NCBI GenBank assembly: GCA_009783295.1
Contig: WRHK01000016.1
Coordinates: 1-64,000 of the forward strand
DNA from: Promicromonosporaceae bacterium
GTDB taxonomy: Bacteria; Actinomycetota; Actinomycetes; Actinomycetales; Cellulomonadaceae
DNA: 64,000 nucleotides
Reading direction: 5' to 3'
A program made the translations under genes and the position numbers. The notes under the pieces were generated by a model. That model did not search any database and was not told where the DNA came from. It saw nothing but the letters and a program-made list of their open reading frames with translations. Positions within the stretch are counted from its first letter, which is position 1. Each line of letters opens with the position of its first letter. This document shows, one piece after another, positions 1 through 9,050 of the stretch.

Positions 1-116
1 CCCCCGGGTGCCCCGGGGCGCCGGCCCCCCAAGACGGGGAAAGGGCCCCCGGCCCCGCGAGAAGGGGGATCGCTCTACCGCGGGGGGCCGGGCTCTATCT
101 CGCGGGGCGCGCAGGG
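1..116. other. Left-edge non-coding stretch
   Basis: I see no gene here. It is extremely G+C-rich, with runs of C and G. It ends at the stop codon of the minus-strand nitroreductase, so it may hold that gene's terminator, although no clean hairpin stands out. It contains the short repeats annotated at 72-105. Confidence 0.5.
72..105. repeat. Short dispersed repeat pair, CTATCTCGCG type
   Basis: GCTCTACCGCGG (72-83) is followed 8 bases later by GCTCTATCTCGCGG (92-105). The same core, GCTATCTCGCGG and GCTCTATCTCGCGC, occurs as a pair at 44648-44679, again directly next to a gene end. The function is unknown; it looks like a small intergenic repeat family. Confidence 0.6.
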
Positions 117-737
117 TCAGTGCGTCGCCGCGATCTCCTCGAGGTCGAAGCGGGGCGCGCGCGGGTAGGCAGTACCCTCGCCCTCCGCGTGACCGATGTT
201 GACCACGAGGAAGGACTTGAAGCCCGACTCGCCGAAGAACGTGGCGTCGATGCCCGCGTAGTCCGCGGCGTGCATCGGGCCGGCGGCCAGGCCGGCGGCG
301 CGCAGGCCGGTGATCAGGTAGCCGGTCTGGATGAGGGCGTTGAAGCGGGCCATGGTGTGGCGCATCTCGTCGGCGGGAGCGAACTGCTCCTTGATGCCGG
401 GGGCGTGCGGGAACAGCGTGTCCATGTGCTCGTGGAAGTTGGGGTCGTACGCGAGCACGAGGGTCGCGGGCGCGGCCTCGACCTTGGGCTTGTTGCCGTC
501 GGGCATGAGCTCGACGAGGCGAGCCTTGGCCTCGGCGGAGCGGACCACGGCGAGGCGCAGCGGGAGGGTGTTCATGGCCGTGGGCCCGAACTTCGCGAGG
601 TCCCAGGCGGCCTCGATCTCCTCGTCGGTCACCGGGGCGTCGGACCACTCGTAGGTGGTGCGAGCGTTGCGGAACAGCAGGTCGGCAGCGTCCTCGTCGA
701 TGGCGAGGGCGACGGTGGTGCTCAGCGTGTCGGTCAT
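117..737 (-). CDS. Nitroreductase-family protein, malonic semialdehyde reductase (RutE)-like
   Basis: A 206-residue flavin-dependent reductase of the nitroreductase superfamily. The sequence matches the RutE/HadB-like subgroup, which reduces 3-oxopropanoate-like aldehydes or related carbonyls using FMN and NAD(P)H. The N-terminal part reads [11 protein letters not shown], followed by the [16 protein letters not shown] segment typical of the FMN-binding region. The C-terminal part has [15 protein letters not shown]. The length is that of the family. It is transcribed away from tsaD, with about 130 bases between the two starts. No rut pyrimidine-degradation genes are nearby, so the true substrate cannot be read from context. 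Confidence 0.85.
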   Translation of the reverse strand: MTDTLSTTVALAIDEDAADLLFRNARTTYEWSDAPVTDEEIEAAWDLAKFGPTAMNTLPLRLAVVRSAEAKARLVELMPDGNKPKVEAAPATLVLAYDPNFHEHMDTLFPHAPGIKEQFAPADEMRHTMARFNALIQTGYLITGLRAAGLAAGPMHAADYAGIDATFFGESGFKSFLVVNIGHAEGEGTAYPRAPRFDLEEIAATH

Positions 738-871
738 GCCAGCGGAACGCGCGACACGCGCCAGGTGATTCCGCTTTCAACCGTGACGTCCTTCACAAGC
801 GTATTCCCGGCGTGCCCACCTGCGACGACGCCGGCCCTCGGGGGCGCCGGGCAGGTGGGAGGATGGCGCCC

Positions 872-1921
872 ATGGCCGCGTCAGACCCCCTCGTCCTCGG
901 AATCGAGACCTCGTGCGACGAGACGGGCGTCGCGCTGGTGCGCGGCGACGAGCTGCTCGTCGACGCCACCGCGAGCTCCATGGACGAGCACGCGCGCTAC
1001 GGCGGCATCATCCCCGAGGTGGCCAGCCGCGCCCACCTCGAGTCGATGGTCCCCACCATCCAGCAGGCGCTCGGCGAGGCCGACGTCGACCTGTCCGAGG
1101 TGGACGCGATCGCCGTCACCGCCGGGCCGGGCCTCGTGGGACCGCTCACCATCGGCGCCTCGGCCGCCAAGGCCCTGGCGATCGGCCTGGGCAAGCCGCT
1201 GTACGGCGTCAACCACGTCATCGGCCACGCGTGCGTGGACCAGCTGGTGCACGGCCGGTTTCCCGACCGCACCATGGCCCTCGTGGTGTCGGGCGGCCAC
1301 AGCTCGCTGCTGCTCATCGACGACGTCGCCACCGCCGTCACCGAGCTCGGCTCCACGCTCGACGACGCCGCCGGCGAGGCGTTCGACAAGGTGGGCCGCC
1401 TGCTGGGCCTGCCCTACCCCGGCGGCCCGCACGTCGACCGACTCGCCCGCCAGGGCGACCCGGACGCGATCCGCTTCCCCCGCGGCCTCACGGCCGCCAA
1501 GGACCAGGCCGCGCACGCCTACGACTTCTCGTTCAGCGGCCTCAAGACGGCGGTCGCCCGGTGGGTCGAGGCCGAGCAGGACGCCGGCCGGCCCCTGCCC
1601 CTGGAGGACGTCGCGGCGTCGTTCGCGGAGGCCGTCGTCGACGTGCTGACCGCCAAGACCATCGCCGCGTGCCGCACGCACGACGTCGACACCCTGGTGA
1701 TCGGCGGCGGGTTCAGCGCCAACAGCCAGCTGCGCGAGAAGGCGGCGCAGCGCTGCGAGGAGGCCGGCATCGAGCTGCGCATCCCGCCGGTGCGCTACTG
1801 CACGGACAACGGCGCGATGATCGCGGCGCTGGGCTCCGCCGTGGTGCGCGCGGGCGTGGCGCCGTCGTCGCTCGACATCGGGGTGGACTCCTCGATGTCG
1901 CTCACGACCGTCTCTGTCTAG
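872..1921 (+). CDS. tsaD: tRNA N6-adenosine threonylcarbamoyltransferase
   Basis: TsaD transfers the threonylcarbamoyl group to A37 of ANN-decoding tRNAs (t6A), working with TsaB and TsaE in the cytoplasm. The 349-residue protein begins [14 protein letters not shown] and has the metal-binding NHVIGH motif (His115 and His119), then [19 protein letters not shown] and the C-terminal TDNGAMIA block. All are diagnostic of the Kae1/TsaD family. I chose the ATG at 872 because GGGAGG lies 9 bases upstream; an in-frame ATG at 863 would abut that ribosome-binding site. Its stop overlaps by three bases the stop of the convergent LOR gene. tsaD next to groES is an old actinobacterial arrangement, though here several genes separate them. 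Confidence 0.96.
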   Translation: MAASDPLVLGIETSCDETGVALVRGDELLVDATASSMDEHARYGGIIPEVASRAHLESMVPTIQQALGEADVDLSEVDAIAVTAGPGLVGPLTIGASAAKALAIGLGKPLYGVNHVIGHACVDQLVHGRFPDRTMALVVSGGHSSLLLIDDVATAVTELGSTLDDAAGEAFDKVGRLLGLPYPGGPHVDRLARQGDPDAIRFPRGLTAAKDQAAHAYDFSFSGLKTAVARWVEAEQDAGRPLPLEDVAASFAEAVVDVLTAKTIAACRTHDVDTLVIGGGFSANSQLREKAAQRCEEAGIELRIPPVRYCTDNGAMIAALGSAVVRAGVAPSSLDIGVDSSMSLTTVSV

Positions 1922-2400
1922 GAGCTCGCCGCCGCCGACTCCGTGCGCTTCACGGTGTCGATCGCGAGCACGATCCCGAGCACGACGAGCTCGTCCTGGG
2001 GGTCGTCGATCTCGATGGCGTACTGGTCGCGCAGGGACCACTTCTTGTCGACGCGCCCGATGGGCGCGCCGTCCTTGAGCAGCTCGAAGCTCATGTTCCA
2101 CAGGTCGCCGACGACGGCGATGCCCGGCCCGTCGATGCGGTAGCGCGGCCGGAACGCGAGCTCCTTGGTGATGGTGGCCACGGGGACGCCCTCGACCTCG
2201 ACCGTGAACTGCGGCAGCCAGGACAGCGGCTTCTTCCACACGCGGGCGCGCGGGCGGCCGGCGACGTCGCTGATGGTGAACTGCTTGGGGATCTGGAACA
2301 GGCTCCCCTCGACCGTGTAGACGGCGCCGCCGTGCTCGTCGGCGACGGTGAACTGTTCCCGGAGCGACCACAGCTTCTGGTCGACCAACAGACGGTGCAC
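1918..2400 (-). CDS. LOR/YxjI-like (tubby-fold) protein
   Basis: A 160-residue protein of the LURP-one-related family, a tubby-like beta-barrel fold seen in plant LURP1 and bacterial YxjI. Repeated short strands follow the family pattern: [17 protein letters not shown], then [16 protein letters not shown], then [17 protein letters not shown]. The biochemical role of bacterial members is not established. The GTG start at 2398-2400 is supported by GGAG six bases upstream. It lies 11 bases after the YbdK-type ligase stop, so the two are probably co-transcribed. Its last bases overlap the end of tsaD on the other strand. Confidence 0.8.
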   Translation of the reverse strand: MHRLLVDQKLWSLREQFTVADEHGGAVYTVEGSLFQIPKQFTISDVAGRPRARVWKKPLSWLPQFTVEVEGVPVATITKELAFRPRYRIDGPGIAVVGDLWNMSFELLKDGAPIGRVDKKWSLRDQYAIEIDDPQDELVVLGIVLAIDTVKRTESAAASS

Positions 2401-2411
2401 GCGAGCTCCGA

Positions 2412-3563
2412 TCAGGTAGGGGGGAGGGGGTGGCCGGAGCGCATCTCGGCGACGAGGTGGCCCACGACGGCCTCGAGGCCGTCGTGGCCGCCGCCGTGCG
2501 CCGCCGCGACGGTGCGCTGCCGCTGGTAGGAGGCGCCGTGGTCGAGGATGTCGAGCACCCCGGCGAGCTCGGTGACGCAGCCGAGCCGCTCGGCCACGGG
2601 CTCGAGCTCGGCGACCAGGCGCCGGGTCGCGTCGGCGACGAGCTCCTCGTTCCCGGCGTCGTCCAGGATGATGATCGCGTCCATGCCGTACCGGGCGGCC
2701 CGCCACTTGTTCTCCTGCACGAACCACTGCGGCATCGTCGGCAGCGGCCGGCCCTGGTCGATGAGGGTGGACAGGTGCTCGACCAGGCAGTGCGTCAGGG
2801 CGGCGAGCGACAGGAGCTCGGTGATGTTGGACAGTCCGTCGCACACCCGCACCTCGACCGTGCCGAACCGCGGCGCCGGCCGCACGTCCCAGCGCACGTC
2901 GTTGAACACGTCGATGACGCCGGTGTGCAGCATGTCGTCGACGTACCGCTCGAGCTCCTCCCAGGTCTCGAACTGGTAGGGCAGCCCGGCCGTGGGCAAC
3001 TGCTGGAAGAGCAGCGCTCGCATCGACGCGTACCCCGTGTCGCGCCCGTCGAAGAACGGCGACGACGCCGACAGCGCCAGCAGGTGCGGGTAGTACACGA
3101 GCAGCGACCGGACGATCGGCAGCACCTTGGCGCGGTCCTCGACGCCGACGTGGACGTGCAGCCCGTAGATGAGCATCTGCCGGCCCCACATCTGCGCCCG
3201 GTCGATCACGGTGTGGTACCGCTCCTTGTCGGTGACCTTCTGCGTGGACCAGTGGGAGAACGGATGGGTGCCGGCGCACACGAGCTCGACCCGCATGGGG
3301 TCGGTCAGGGCCCGCACCTCGTCGATCGTGCGGACCAGGTCGCGGCCGGCGTCCCCGACGGTCCCGGCGACGCCGGAGACCACCTCGACGGTGTTGCGAA
3401 GGAACTCGGGGTGCACGTTCGGGTGGGGTGTCTCGTCGGGCGACAGCGCCGCGACGACGGCCGGGCCGGCCTGGCGCATGTCGCCGGAGTCGGCGTCGAC
3501 CAGGGCGAGCTCCCACTCGAGCCCCACGGTCGACCGCTCCGAGGCGGCGAACTCGACAACCAT
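2412..3563 (-). CDS. Carboxylate-amine ligase, YbdK/GCS2 family
   Basis: A member of the ATP-dependent glutamate-cysteine ligase type 2 (YbdK) family of about 380 residues. E. coli YbdK has weak glutamate-cysteine ligase activity; the physiological substrate in actinobacteria is unclear. It shows TVGLEWELALVD at the N-terminus, the GTHPFSHW motif, YGLHVHVGV, FGTVEVRVCDG and QENKWRAARYG, the usual conserved blocks in order. I placed the start at the ATG at 3563; an ATG at 3572 (MTGMVV) is equally in frame, but its GGAAG sequence is too close. It lies downstream of the THUMP-like methyltransferase and just upstream of the LOR gene on the same strand. Confidence 0.88.
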   Translation of the reverse strand: MVVEFAASERSTVGLEWELALVDADSGDMRQAGPAVVAALSPDETPHPNVHPEFLRNTVEVVSGVAGTVGDAGRDLVRTIDEVRALTDPMRVELVCAGTHPFSHWSTQKVTDKERYHTVIDRAQMWGRQMLIYGLHVHVGVEDRAKVLPIVRSLLVYYPHLLALSASSPFFDGRDTGYASMRALLFQQLPTAGLPYQFETWEELERYVDDMLHTGVIDVFNDVRWDVRPAPRFGTVEVRVCDGLSNITELLSLAALTHCLVEHLSTLIDQGRPLPTMPQWFVQENKWRAARYGMDAIIILDDAGNEELVADATRRLVAELEPVAERLGCVTELAGVLDILDHGASYQRQRTVAAAHGGGHDGLEAVVGHLVAEMRSGHPLPPT

Positions 3564-3613
3564 GCCCGTCATGCTTCCATGCCGGGCCGCGTCTGCCGAG
3601 ACCAGGGCGCTGA

Positions 3614-4876
3614 TCAGCGCGGCAGCGGCTCCACGACGAGCACCTGCTGGGTGCCCGAGACCCGCGTGAGCACCAGCGTCGCCTCGGCCGGACCCTTGAG
3701 CGACAGCTGCGCCCGCAGCGCCTCCGGCGTCACGGCCGTGCCCCGCTTCTTGATGGTCACGCGGCCCACCGCGCGCTCGCGCAGGTACGCCTTGAGGCGC
3801 TTGACGCCGAACGGCATCACGTGGAGCACGCGGTACCCCGTGGCGATCGGCGCCTCGATCGAGCCCGCGCCCACGGACGTGGCGGGCGCCGGGGCGTCCG
3901 TGGTCACGTACGCGATGGTCGGGTCGAGCAGGCGGCCGCCCAGCTCGGTGACCGCCTGGCCCACCAGGCCGGCGCGGATGACGGCGCCGTCGGGCTCGTA
4001 GAGGTACGCGCCCGGGGCGCCCACCGGGGGAGCCTCGTCGTAGGCCGGGCCGGCCGCGTGCGCGCCCACGGGCACGGCGCTGCGCAGCGTCCGCGAGCGG
4101 GTGGTGCCGCCGGTGGTGTGCAGGACCAGCGCCGAGCGGCCGGGGCCCTCCGGGGCCAGCGGCCCGAACCAGAGCCCGGCCTCGACGACGTCGCCGTCGA
4201 CCGACACCCACTGCGTCTCGGCGTCGGCGGGCAGGCCCTGGTGGGGGATGCCGGGGCCCACCTTGATGCCGACGGCGGGCACGCGGTCGCGCAGCGCCCA
4301 GACCGCGTCGAGCGGCGGTGCGTACGCGCGCGGGTCGAAGATCCGCTGCCCGCCCCGGGTGCGGCGGGCCGGGTCGGCGTAGACGCCGTCGACGCCGTCG
4401 GCCTCGAGGTCGAGCGTCAGGCCGTCGGTGTGGCGCACCTCCGCCTCCGGGAAGTGGCGCAGGTTGACGGTGGCGATCGCCGCGGTGACCTCGTCGATGT
4501 CGGTGGCCAGCACCTGCAGCCCCACGCCGGCGAAGGCCAGCGCGTCGGCACCGATGCCGCTGGTCAGGTCGGCCACCTTGGTGACGCCCGCCTCCAGGTA
4601 CCGGCGGGCGTGCAGCGCGGCGACCACCAGGCGGGTGGCCTGCTCGACGCCGTCGGGCGTGAACAGCATGCCGTCGGCGAAGTCGCCCAGCTTGGCGCGG
4701 GCCTTGGCCCGCAGCCGGCTCTGGGTCAGCGCGCCGGAGGCGAGGTCGGGGTCGACGCCCTCGTCGCGCAGCCGCATGGCCAGCGCCATCGCGCGCTTCT
4801 CGTCGTACGGGGGCAGCGCGGCGAGCAGCGCCCAGCCCTCGGGGCTGAGCAGCTTGCTGAGGGTCGCGGGGTCCAC
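3614..4876 (-). CDS. THUMP-like class I SAM-dependent methyltransferase
   Basis: A 420-residue protein with a Rossmann-fold methyltransferase core: VADLTSGIGADALAFA is the SAM-binding motif I and LATDIDEVT the following acidic strand. YADPARRTRGGQR resembles the DPA/DPP-type catalytic motif of nucleic-acid methyltransferases. The C-terminus (HVMPFGVKRLKAYL, then VGRVTIKKRGTAV) matches the THUMP-like domain of this actinobacterial family. The substrate is probably RNA but has not been shown. The GTG start at 4874-4876 is preceded by GACGAT and six bases, a leaderless-type spacing. It seems to head, or lie within, a minus-strand run ending with the LOR gene. Confidence 0.85.
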   Translation of the reverse strand: MDPATLSKLLSPEGWALLAALPPYDEKRAMALAMRLRDEGVDPDLASGALTQSRLRAKARAKLGDFADGMLFTPDGVEQATRLVVAALHARRYLEAGVTKVADLTSGIGADALAFAGVGLQVLATDIDEVTAAIATVNLRHFPEAEVRHTDGLTLDLEADGVDGVYADPARRTRGGQRIFDPRAYAPPLDAVWALRDRVPAVGIKVGPGIPHQGLPADAETQWVSVDGDVVEAGLWFGPLAPEGPGRSALVLHTTGGTTRSRTLRSAVPVGAHAAGPAYDEAPPVGAPGAYLYEPDGAVIRAGLVGQAVTELGGRLLDPTIAYVTTDAPAPATSVGAGSIEAPIATGYRVLHVMPFGVKRLKAYLRERAVGRVTIKKRGTAVTPEALRAQLSLKGPAEATLVLTRVSGTQQVLVVEPLPR

Positions 4877-4917
4877 CCGCGCATCGTCTCAGACGGGGCG
4901 GCCCGCCGCGGCGCCCG

Positions 4918-5610
4918 TCACGCGTGCAGCGTCGCCAGGAGGTTGGCGGCCTTCCACGGGTCGGTCGAGAAGACGGCGAGGTGCGTGGACCGGCGCTCGG
5001 CGATCGCGGCGCGCAGGGCGGCGACGTCCGGGGCGGCGTCGGGCTGGGCGGCAGCGGGCGCGGCGGGCGCCTCGACCAGCTCGGCCTTGCCGAGCTTGCG
5101 CCAGATCGCGGCCAGGCCCACCTGCGGCGACAGCGCGTCCGTCACAGTCAGGCCCGCCGGGGCGCTGCCCGGCTCCATGCGCTTGACCGTGGCGAGCAGC
5201 CCGGACTCCTCGCCCCACTCCACGTACTCGGTGAGGAACTCGGTCGCCTCCTCGGCGTCCGCCTTCGCGGCCGCCGTGGCCAGCATGCGACGGGCGCCGG
5301 CGACGGCGTCGACGTCGGCGAGCGCCTCGGGGACGGCGTCGCCGAGCTGGGCGATCGCCTCCTCGTCGTCCTTGCTCACCGGGGGGAGCGTGACGACGTG
5401 CGAGACGGCGGTGAGCGCGGCGACGTCGTCGGCGCTCAGCGGCAGCACCTGCCAGGCGACCTTGCCGTCGATGCGCACGCTGACGAGCGCGGCCTTGAGC
5501 ACGTCGAGCGCGCGCTCGGCGTCCATGCGCACGAGCGAGCGCTGCGCCTGCACCTGCGCGTAGTAGTCCGCCCAGAGCCGGGCCTTCGAGATGATCGTCC
5601 TGGTGTCCAT
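4918..5610 (-). CDS. Conserved protein of unknown function
   Basis: A 230-residue soluble protein that I do not recognise. It begins MDTRTIISKARLWADYY, has no signal peptide or membrane segment, and is rich in alanine and acidic residues. An Ala/Pro/Gln linker near residue 195 (EAPAAPAAAQPDAAP) precedes a short C-terminal segment. Codon use and third-position GC match its neighbours. I preferred the ATG at 5610: CACGAT lies 8 bases upstream, and no good Shine-Dalgarno sequence is visible for the longer in-frame start at 5649. It is 41 bases upstream of the THUMP-like methyltransferase on the same strand, so co-transcription is possible. Confidence 0.65.
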   Translation of the reverse strand: MDTRTIISKARLWADYYAQVQAQRSLVRMDAERALDVLKAALVSVRIDGKVAWQVLPLSADDVAALTAVSHVVTLPPVSKDDEEAIAQLGDAVPEALADVDAVAGARRMLATAAAKADAEEATEFLTEYVEWGEESGLLATVKRMEPGSAPAGLTVTDALSPQVGLAAIWRKLGKAELVEAPAAPAAAQPDAAPDVAALRAAIAERRSTHLAVFSTDPWKAANLLATLHA

Positions 5611-5734
5611 CGGGGGACATCGTGCCGTTCCGGGAGGCCCGGACGCCACCTGCCGTCCGGACGCGACCTCGGTTCGGGCCCCGAAGTGCCGTCCGGATGT
5701 TGACTCGGCGAACCATGTGGGTCAGGCTGGATGA

Positions 5735-5748
5735 TGACAACGTTGTCA
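5735..5748. promoter_or_regulatory. Perfect 14-bp palindrome, probable LacI-family operator
   Basis: TGACAACGTTGTCA, a perfect palindrome with a central CG, lies 22 bases before the GH92 start codon and just upstream of its GGAGGA ribosome-binding site. The form TGACAACGTTGTCA is typical of sites bound by actinobacterial LacI-family sugar repressors. No LacI gene lies in this window. TTGACT (5700-5705) could be a -35 element, but no clear -10 follows. Confidence 0.75.
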
Positions 5749-5770
5749 CATCGCTCCGGAGGAACGCACC

Positions 5771-8700
5771 ATGAGCAGTCCCTGGCTCGAGAGATACCGC
5801 ACCGTCACGCCCATGGCGGCCGCGCTCACCGCGGCGGCGGCCGCCGTCGCCCTCGTGGGCACGGCGGGCCCCGCGGGCGCGGCGGCCGGCCCTGCCGCCG
5901 GGCCACCGCTGGTCGCCGACCCGACCGCGTACGTCGACCCGATGATCGGCACCGGCAACGGCGGCGAGAACGTCGGCGACGTCAACGACTTCCCGGGCGT
6001 CGACACGCCGTTCGGGATGATCCAGCTCAGCCCCGACACCCAGGGCAACGGGGAGGGCTACTCGTACTCGTCGTCGACGCTCACCGGCTTCTCGCTCACG
6101 CACGCCTCGACCGGGTGCTCGTCGTTCGGCGAGCTGCCGTTCCTGCCCGTCGTCGGCGACGTCGCCGACCCGGCCAACGCCACGGCGACGTTCTCGCACG
6201 ACGCCGAGCACGCGAGCCTCGGGTCGTACCAGGTGACGCTCGGGTCGGGCATCGGCGTCTCGCTCGCGGCGGCCAGCCGCACGGGCCTGCTGAAGTTCGA
6301 CTACCCGGCCGGCAGCGACGCCCGCCTGCTCGTCAAGTCGGGCACGTCCCACTCCGGCATCAAGACGGCGACGGTCGACGTCGTCGGCGACCGCGAGCTG
6401 CGCGGCACCGCCACCACGAACGGCCTGTGCGGCGCCGGGTCCTACGTGATCCACTTCGACGTCGTGTTCGACCGCCCGTTCTCGGCGTCGAGCACGTGGG
6501 CGGGCAAGACGGTCACGCCTGGCTCCACCAGCGCCACGGGCGCAGGGACGGGCGCGGAGCTGGCCTTCGACACGAGCGCCGGCACGTCGGTGACCGCGAA
6601 GGTGGGCCTGTCGTACGTGAGCGAGGACGGCGCTGCCGCCAACGCCGCCGCCGAGGTGCCCGGGTTCGACGTCCCCGCCCTGGTCGCGTCCACGCGCGCG
6701 CAGTGGCGCGACGCGCTGCGCAAGGTCGAGGTGGGTGGCGGCACCGACGCCGACCTCACCACCTTCTACACCGGCCTCTACCACTCGCTGCAGTTCCCCA
6801 CGGAGTTCAACGACGTCGACGGCCGGTACATCGGGTTCGACGACCAGGTGCACCAGGTGCCCGCGGGGCAGACCCAGTACGCGACGTTCTCGGACTGGGA
6901 CACCTACCGGGCGCTCGCGCCGCTCCAGGCGATGCTCTTCCCCGACCGGGCCGGCGACATGGCCAACTCGCTGCTGCGTGACGCGCAGCAGTACGACGAC
7001 TGGTGGCCGCGCTGGCCGATCGCCAACGAGAGCGCGACCGGCACGATGAACGGCGACTCCGGCGTGCCCCTGTTCGCGAACCTGTACGCGTTCGGCGGCC
7101 GCAGCGCCGACGTGGCGGCCGCCCTGCCGATCATGCTCAAGGGCGCCACGCAGTCGAAGGAGCTGGGCTGGGGCTTCCAGGAGCGCCAGTGCGTCGAGGA
7201 GTACGTGCAGCTCGGGTACGCCCCCAACGACGCGTGCTCGCAGGGCACCCACGGGAAGCAGGGCGTGTCGGAGACGCTCGAGTGGTCGATCGACGACTTC
7301 GCGATCAGCCGCCTGGCGGGCGCCGCCGGGCAGAAGGACGTCGCGGGCCAGTACCAGCAGCGAAGCCAGAGCTGGCAGAACGTGCTCAACCCCGTGACCG
7401 GCTACCTGCAGCCGCGCGACGCGTCCGGCGCGTTCCCGGACGGCCCGGCGTTCGTGACGCCGCCCGCGAACTCGTTCGGCCAGGACGGCTACGACGAGGG
7501 CAACGCCGCCGACTACAACTGGCTGGTGCCGCAGAACCTGGGCGGGCTGGTCGCCGCGATGGGCGGCCCCGAGGTGGCCGTCCCGCGCCTCGACCAGTAC
7601 TTCTCGCAGTTCAACGCCGGCCCCAACACGCCGTTCCACTGGGCCGGCAACGAGGCCGACATCGCGGCGCCCTGGGTCTACGACTACGTGGGCCAGCCGT
7701 GGAAGACGCAGGCGACCGTGCGCGCGATCGAGCAGGCGTCCTACGCCCCCGACCCCGACGGCCTGCCCGGCAACGACGACCTCGGCGCCATGTCGTCGTG
7801 GTACGTCTGGGCGGCGCTCGGCATGTACCCGGTCACGCCGGGCACCACGACGCTCGCGCTCGCCAGCCCCCTGTTCCCGCGGTCGGTGGTGCACCTGGGC
7901 GGCGGCAAGGCCATCCGGGTGAACGCGCCGGCGGCCAGCGAGTCCACCCCGTACGTCAGCGGCGTGCGCCTGGACGGGCAGAAGCACGACAGCACCGCCC
8001 TGCCCGAGTCGTTCGCCACCGAGGGCGGCACGCTCGACGTCGACCTCCAGGCCACGCCCGACACCACGTGGGCGACCTCGGCGAAGTCGGCCCCGCCGTC
8101 GTACCGGACGGGCCAGGACTCCGCGATCGGGCTGCTGTCGCCGTCGGCGCAGCAGGGCCAGAAGGTGGTCACCGCGGGCGACTCGCTCACGGTCGACGTC
8201 GGCGGGCAGGGCACCGGCATCCACCCGACGGAGCTCAGCTGGACGGCGTCCGCGCCTGACGGGTTCACGGTGACGCCGTCGTCGGGCACGGTGCACGTGA
8301 CCGCCGACGGGAAGGCGACCCAGCCGGTCGTCGTGGCGGTGGGCGGGGACGCCCCGTCCGGCTACTACCCGGTGACGTTCACCTACCGGGGGCCGGGCGG
8401 CAAGGTGCTCACGCCGCCGAACGTCCTGAACCTCACCGTGCAGGAGGCCGACCACACCGCGGTCGTGGCCGACGACCTGGGCGACCCCGACTCCCCGAAG
8501 GGCCTCACGGTCCGCGAGGAGGGCGACGGCCACACCACGGCGACCACGGCCGGCGGCCTGCCGGCCCGGACCACGACGGGCACGGGGTCGTTCTACATGT
8601 ACTTCAACGTCGACAACACGCTGGTGCCGGGGGGCACCTACGACGCGACGGCGTACGTGCGGTACTTCGACCACGGCACCGGGTCGTGGGACATCCAGTA

Positions 8701-8953
8701 CGACGCGACCGACGCGGCGTACAAGGACTCGGTGCGCATCACCGACACCAACACCGACACGTGGAAGACGGCGGTGATCCCCCTGCCCGGCGCGCACCTG
8801 GCGAGCAGGGAGAACGGCGGCACCGACCTGCGGCTCAACATCGGGAACGGCACCCAGGCGATCGGCCGGCTGGCGCTCACGGTGACCGGTGACAACGTGC
8901 TCGCGATGCACCTGGCACCGGTGGACCCGGACGCTCCCGCCGCCGCGGGCTGA
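5771..8953 (+). CDS. Secreted GH92-family alpha-mannosidase with extra C-terminal domains
   Basis: A 1060-residue exported glycoside hydrolase. Residues 1-37 form a signal peptide (charged start, an Ala/Val-rich core, then AGPAGAAAG). The GH92 N-terminal beta-sandwich starts at YVDPMIGTGNGGENVGD. The alpha/alpha-barrel follows with TFSDWDTYRALAPLQ, HWAGNEADIAAPWVYD, and GNDDLGAMSSWYVWAALG, signatures of calcium-dependent exo-mannosidases acting on alpha-1,2/1,3-mannosides of glycans or yeast mannan. Roughly residues 780-890 look like a NEW3/Ig-like domain, and 890-1050 like a carbohydrate-binding sandwich; these two assignments are tentative. GGAGGA sits 7 bases before the ATG. The palindrome at 5735 suggests sugar-responsive repression, and a hairpin follows the stop. 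The precise linkage specificity is not readable from sequence. Confidence 0.93.
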   Translation: MSSPWLERYRTVTPMAAALTAAAAAVALVGTAGPAGAAAGPAAGPPLVADPTAYVDPMIGTGNGGENVGDVNDFPGVDTPFGMIQLSPDTQGNGEGYSYSSSTLTGFSLTHASTGCSSFGELPFLPVVGDVADPANATATFSHDAEHASLGSYQVTLGSGIGVSLAAASRTGLLKFDYPAGSDARLLVKSGTSHSGIKTATVDVVGDRELRGTATTNGLCGAGSYVIHFDVVFDRPFSASSTWAGKTVTPGSTSATGAGTGAELAFDTSAGTSVTAKVGLSYVSEDGAAANAAAEVPGFDVPALVASTRAQWRDALRKVEVGGGTDADLTTFYTGLYHSLQFPTEFNDVDGRYIGFDDQVHQVPAGQTQYATFSDWDTYRALAPLQAMLFPDRAGDMANSLLRDAQQYDDWWPRWPIANESATGTMNGDSGVPLFANLYAFGGRSADVAAALPIMLKGATQSKELGWGFQERQCVEEYVQLGYAPNDACSQGTHGKQGVSETLEWSIDDFAISRLAGAAGQKDVAGQYQQRSQSWQNVLNPVTGYLQPRDASGAFPDGPAFVTPPANSFGQDGYDEGNAADYNWLVPQNLGGLVAAMGGPEVAVPRLDQYFSQFNAGPNTPFHWAGNEADIAAPWVYDYVGQPWKTQATVRAIEQASYAPDPDGLPGNDDLGAMSSWYVWAALGMYPVTPGTTTLALASPLFPRSVVHLGGGKAIRVNAPAASESTPYVSGVRLDGQKHDSTALPESFATEGGTLDVDLQATPDTTWATSAKSAPPSYRTGQDSAIGLLSPSAQQGQKVVTAGDSLTVDVGGQGTGIHPTELSWTASAPDGFTVTPSSGTVHVTADGKATQPVVVAVGGDAPSGYYPVTFTYRGPGGKVLTPPNVLNLTVQEADHTAVVADDLGDPDSPKGLTVREEGDGHTTATTAGGLPARTTTGTGSFYMYFNVDNTLVPGGTYDATAYVRYFDHGTGSWDIQYDATDAAYKDSVRITDTNTDTWKTAVIPLPGAHLASRENGGTDLRLNIGNGTQAIGRLALTVTGDNVLAMHLAPVDPDAPAAAG

Positions 8954-8971
8954 GCGGCCGGGCGTGCACGA

Positions 8972-9004
8972 CGGAGGGCCGGGCACCCGCTGCCCGGCCC
9001 TCCG
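8972..9004 (+). terminator. Hairpin terminator after the GH92 gene
   Basis: A perfect 14-bp stem (CGGAGGGCCGGGCA with its complement) closes a 5-base loop, 18 bases after the GH92 stop. There is no T-tract, as is common in high-GC actinobacteria. Confidence 0.75.
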
Positions 9005-9050
9005 CCGCGTTCCGGTGGCGTGGACGAACCCGCAGGTGTGCGGTGTCCCC

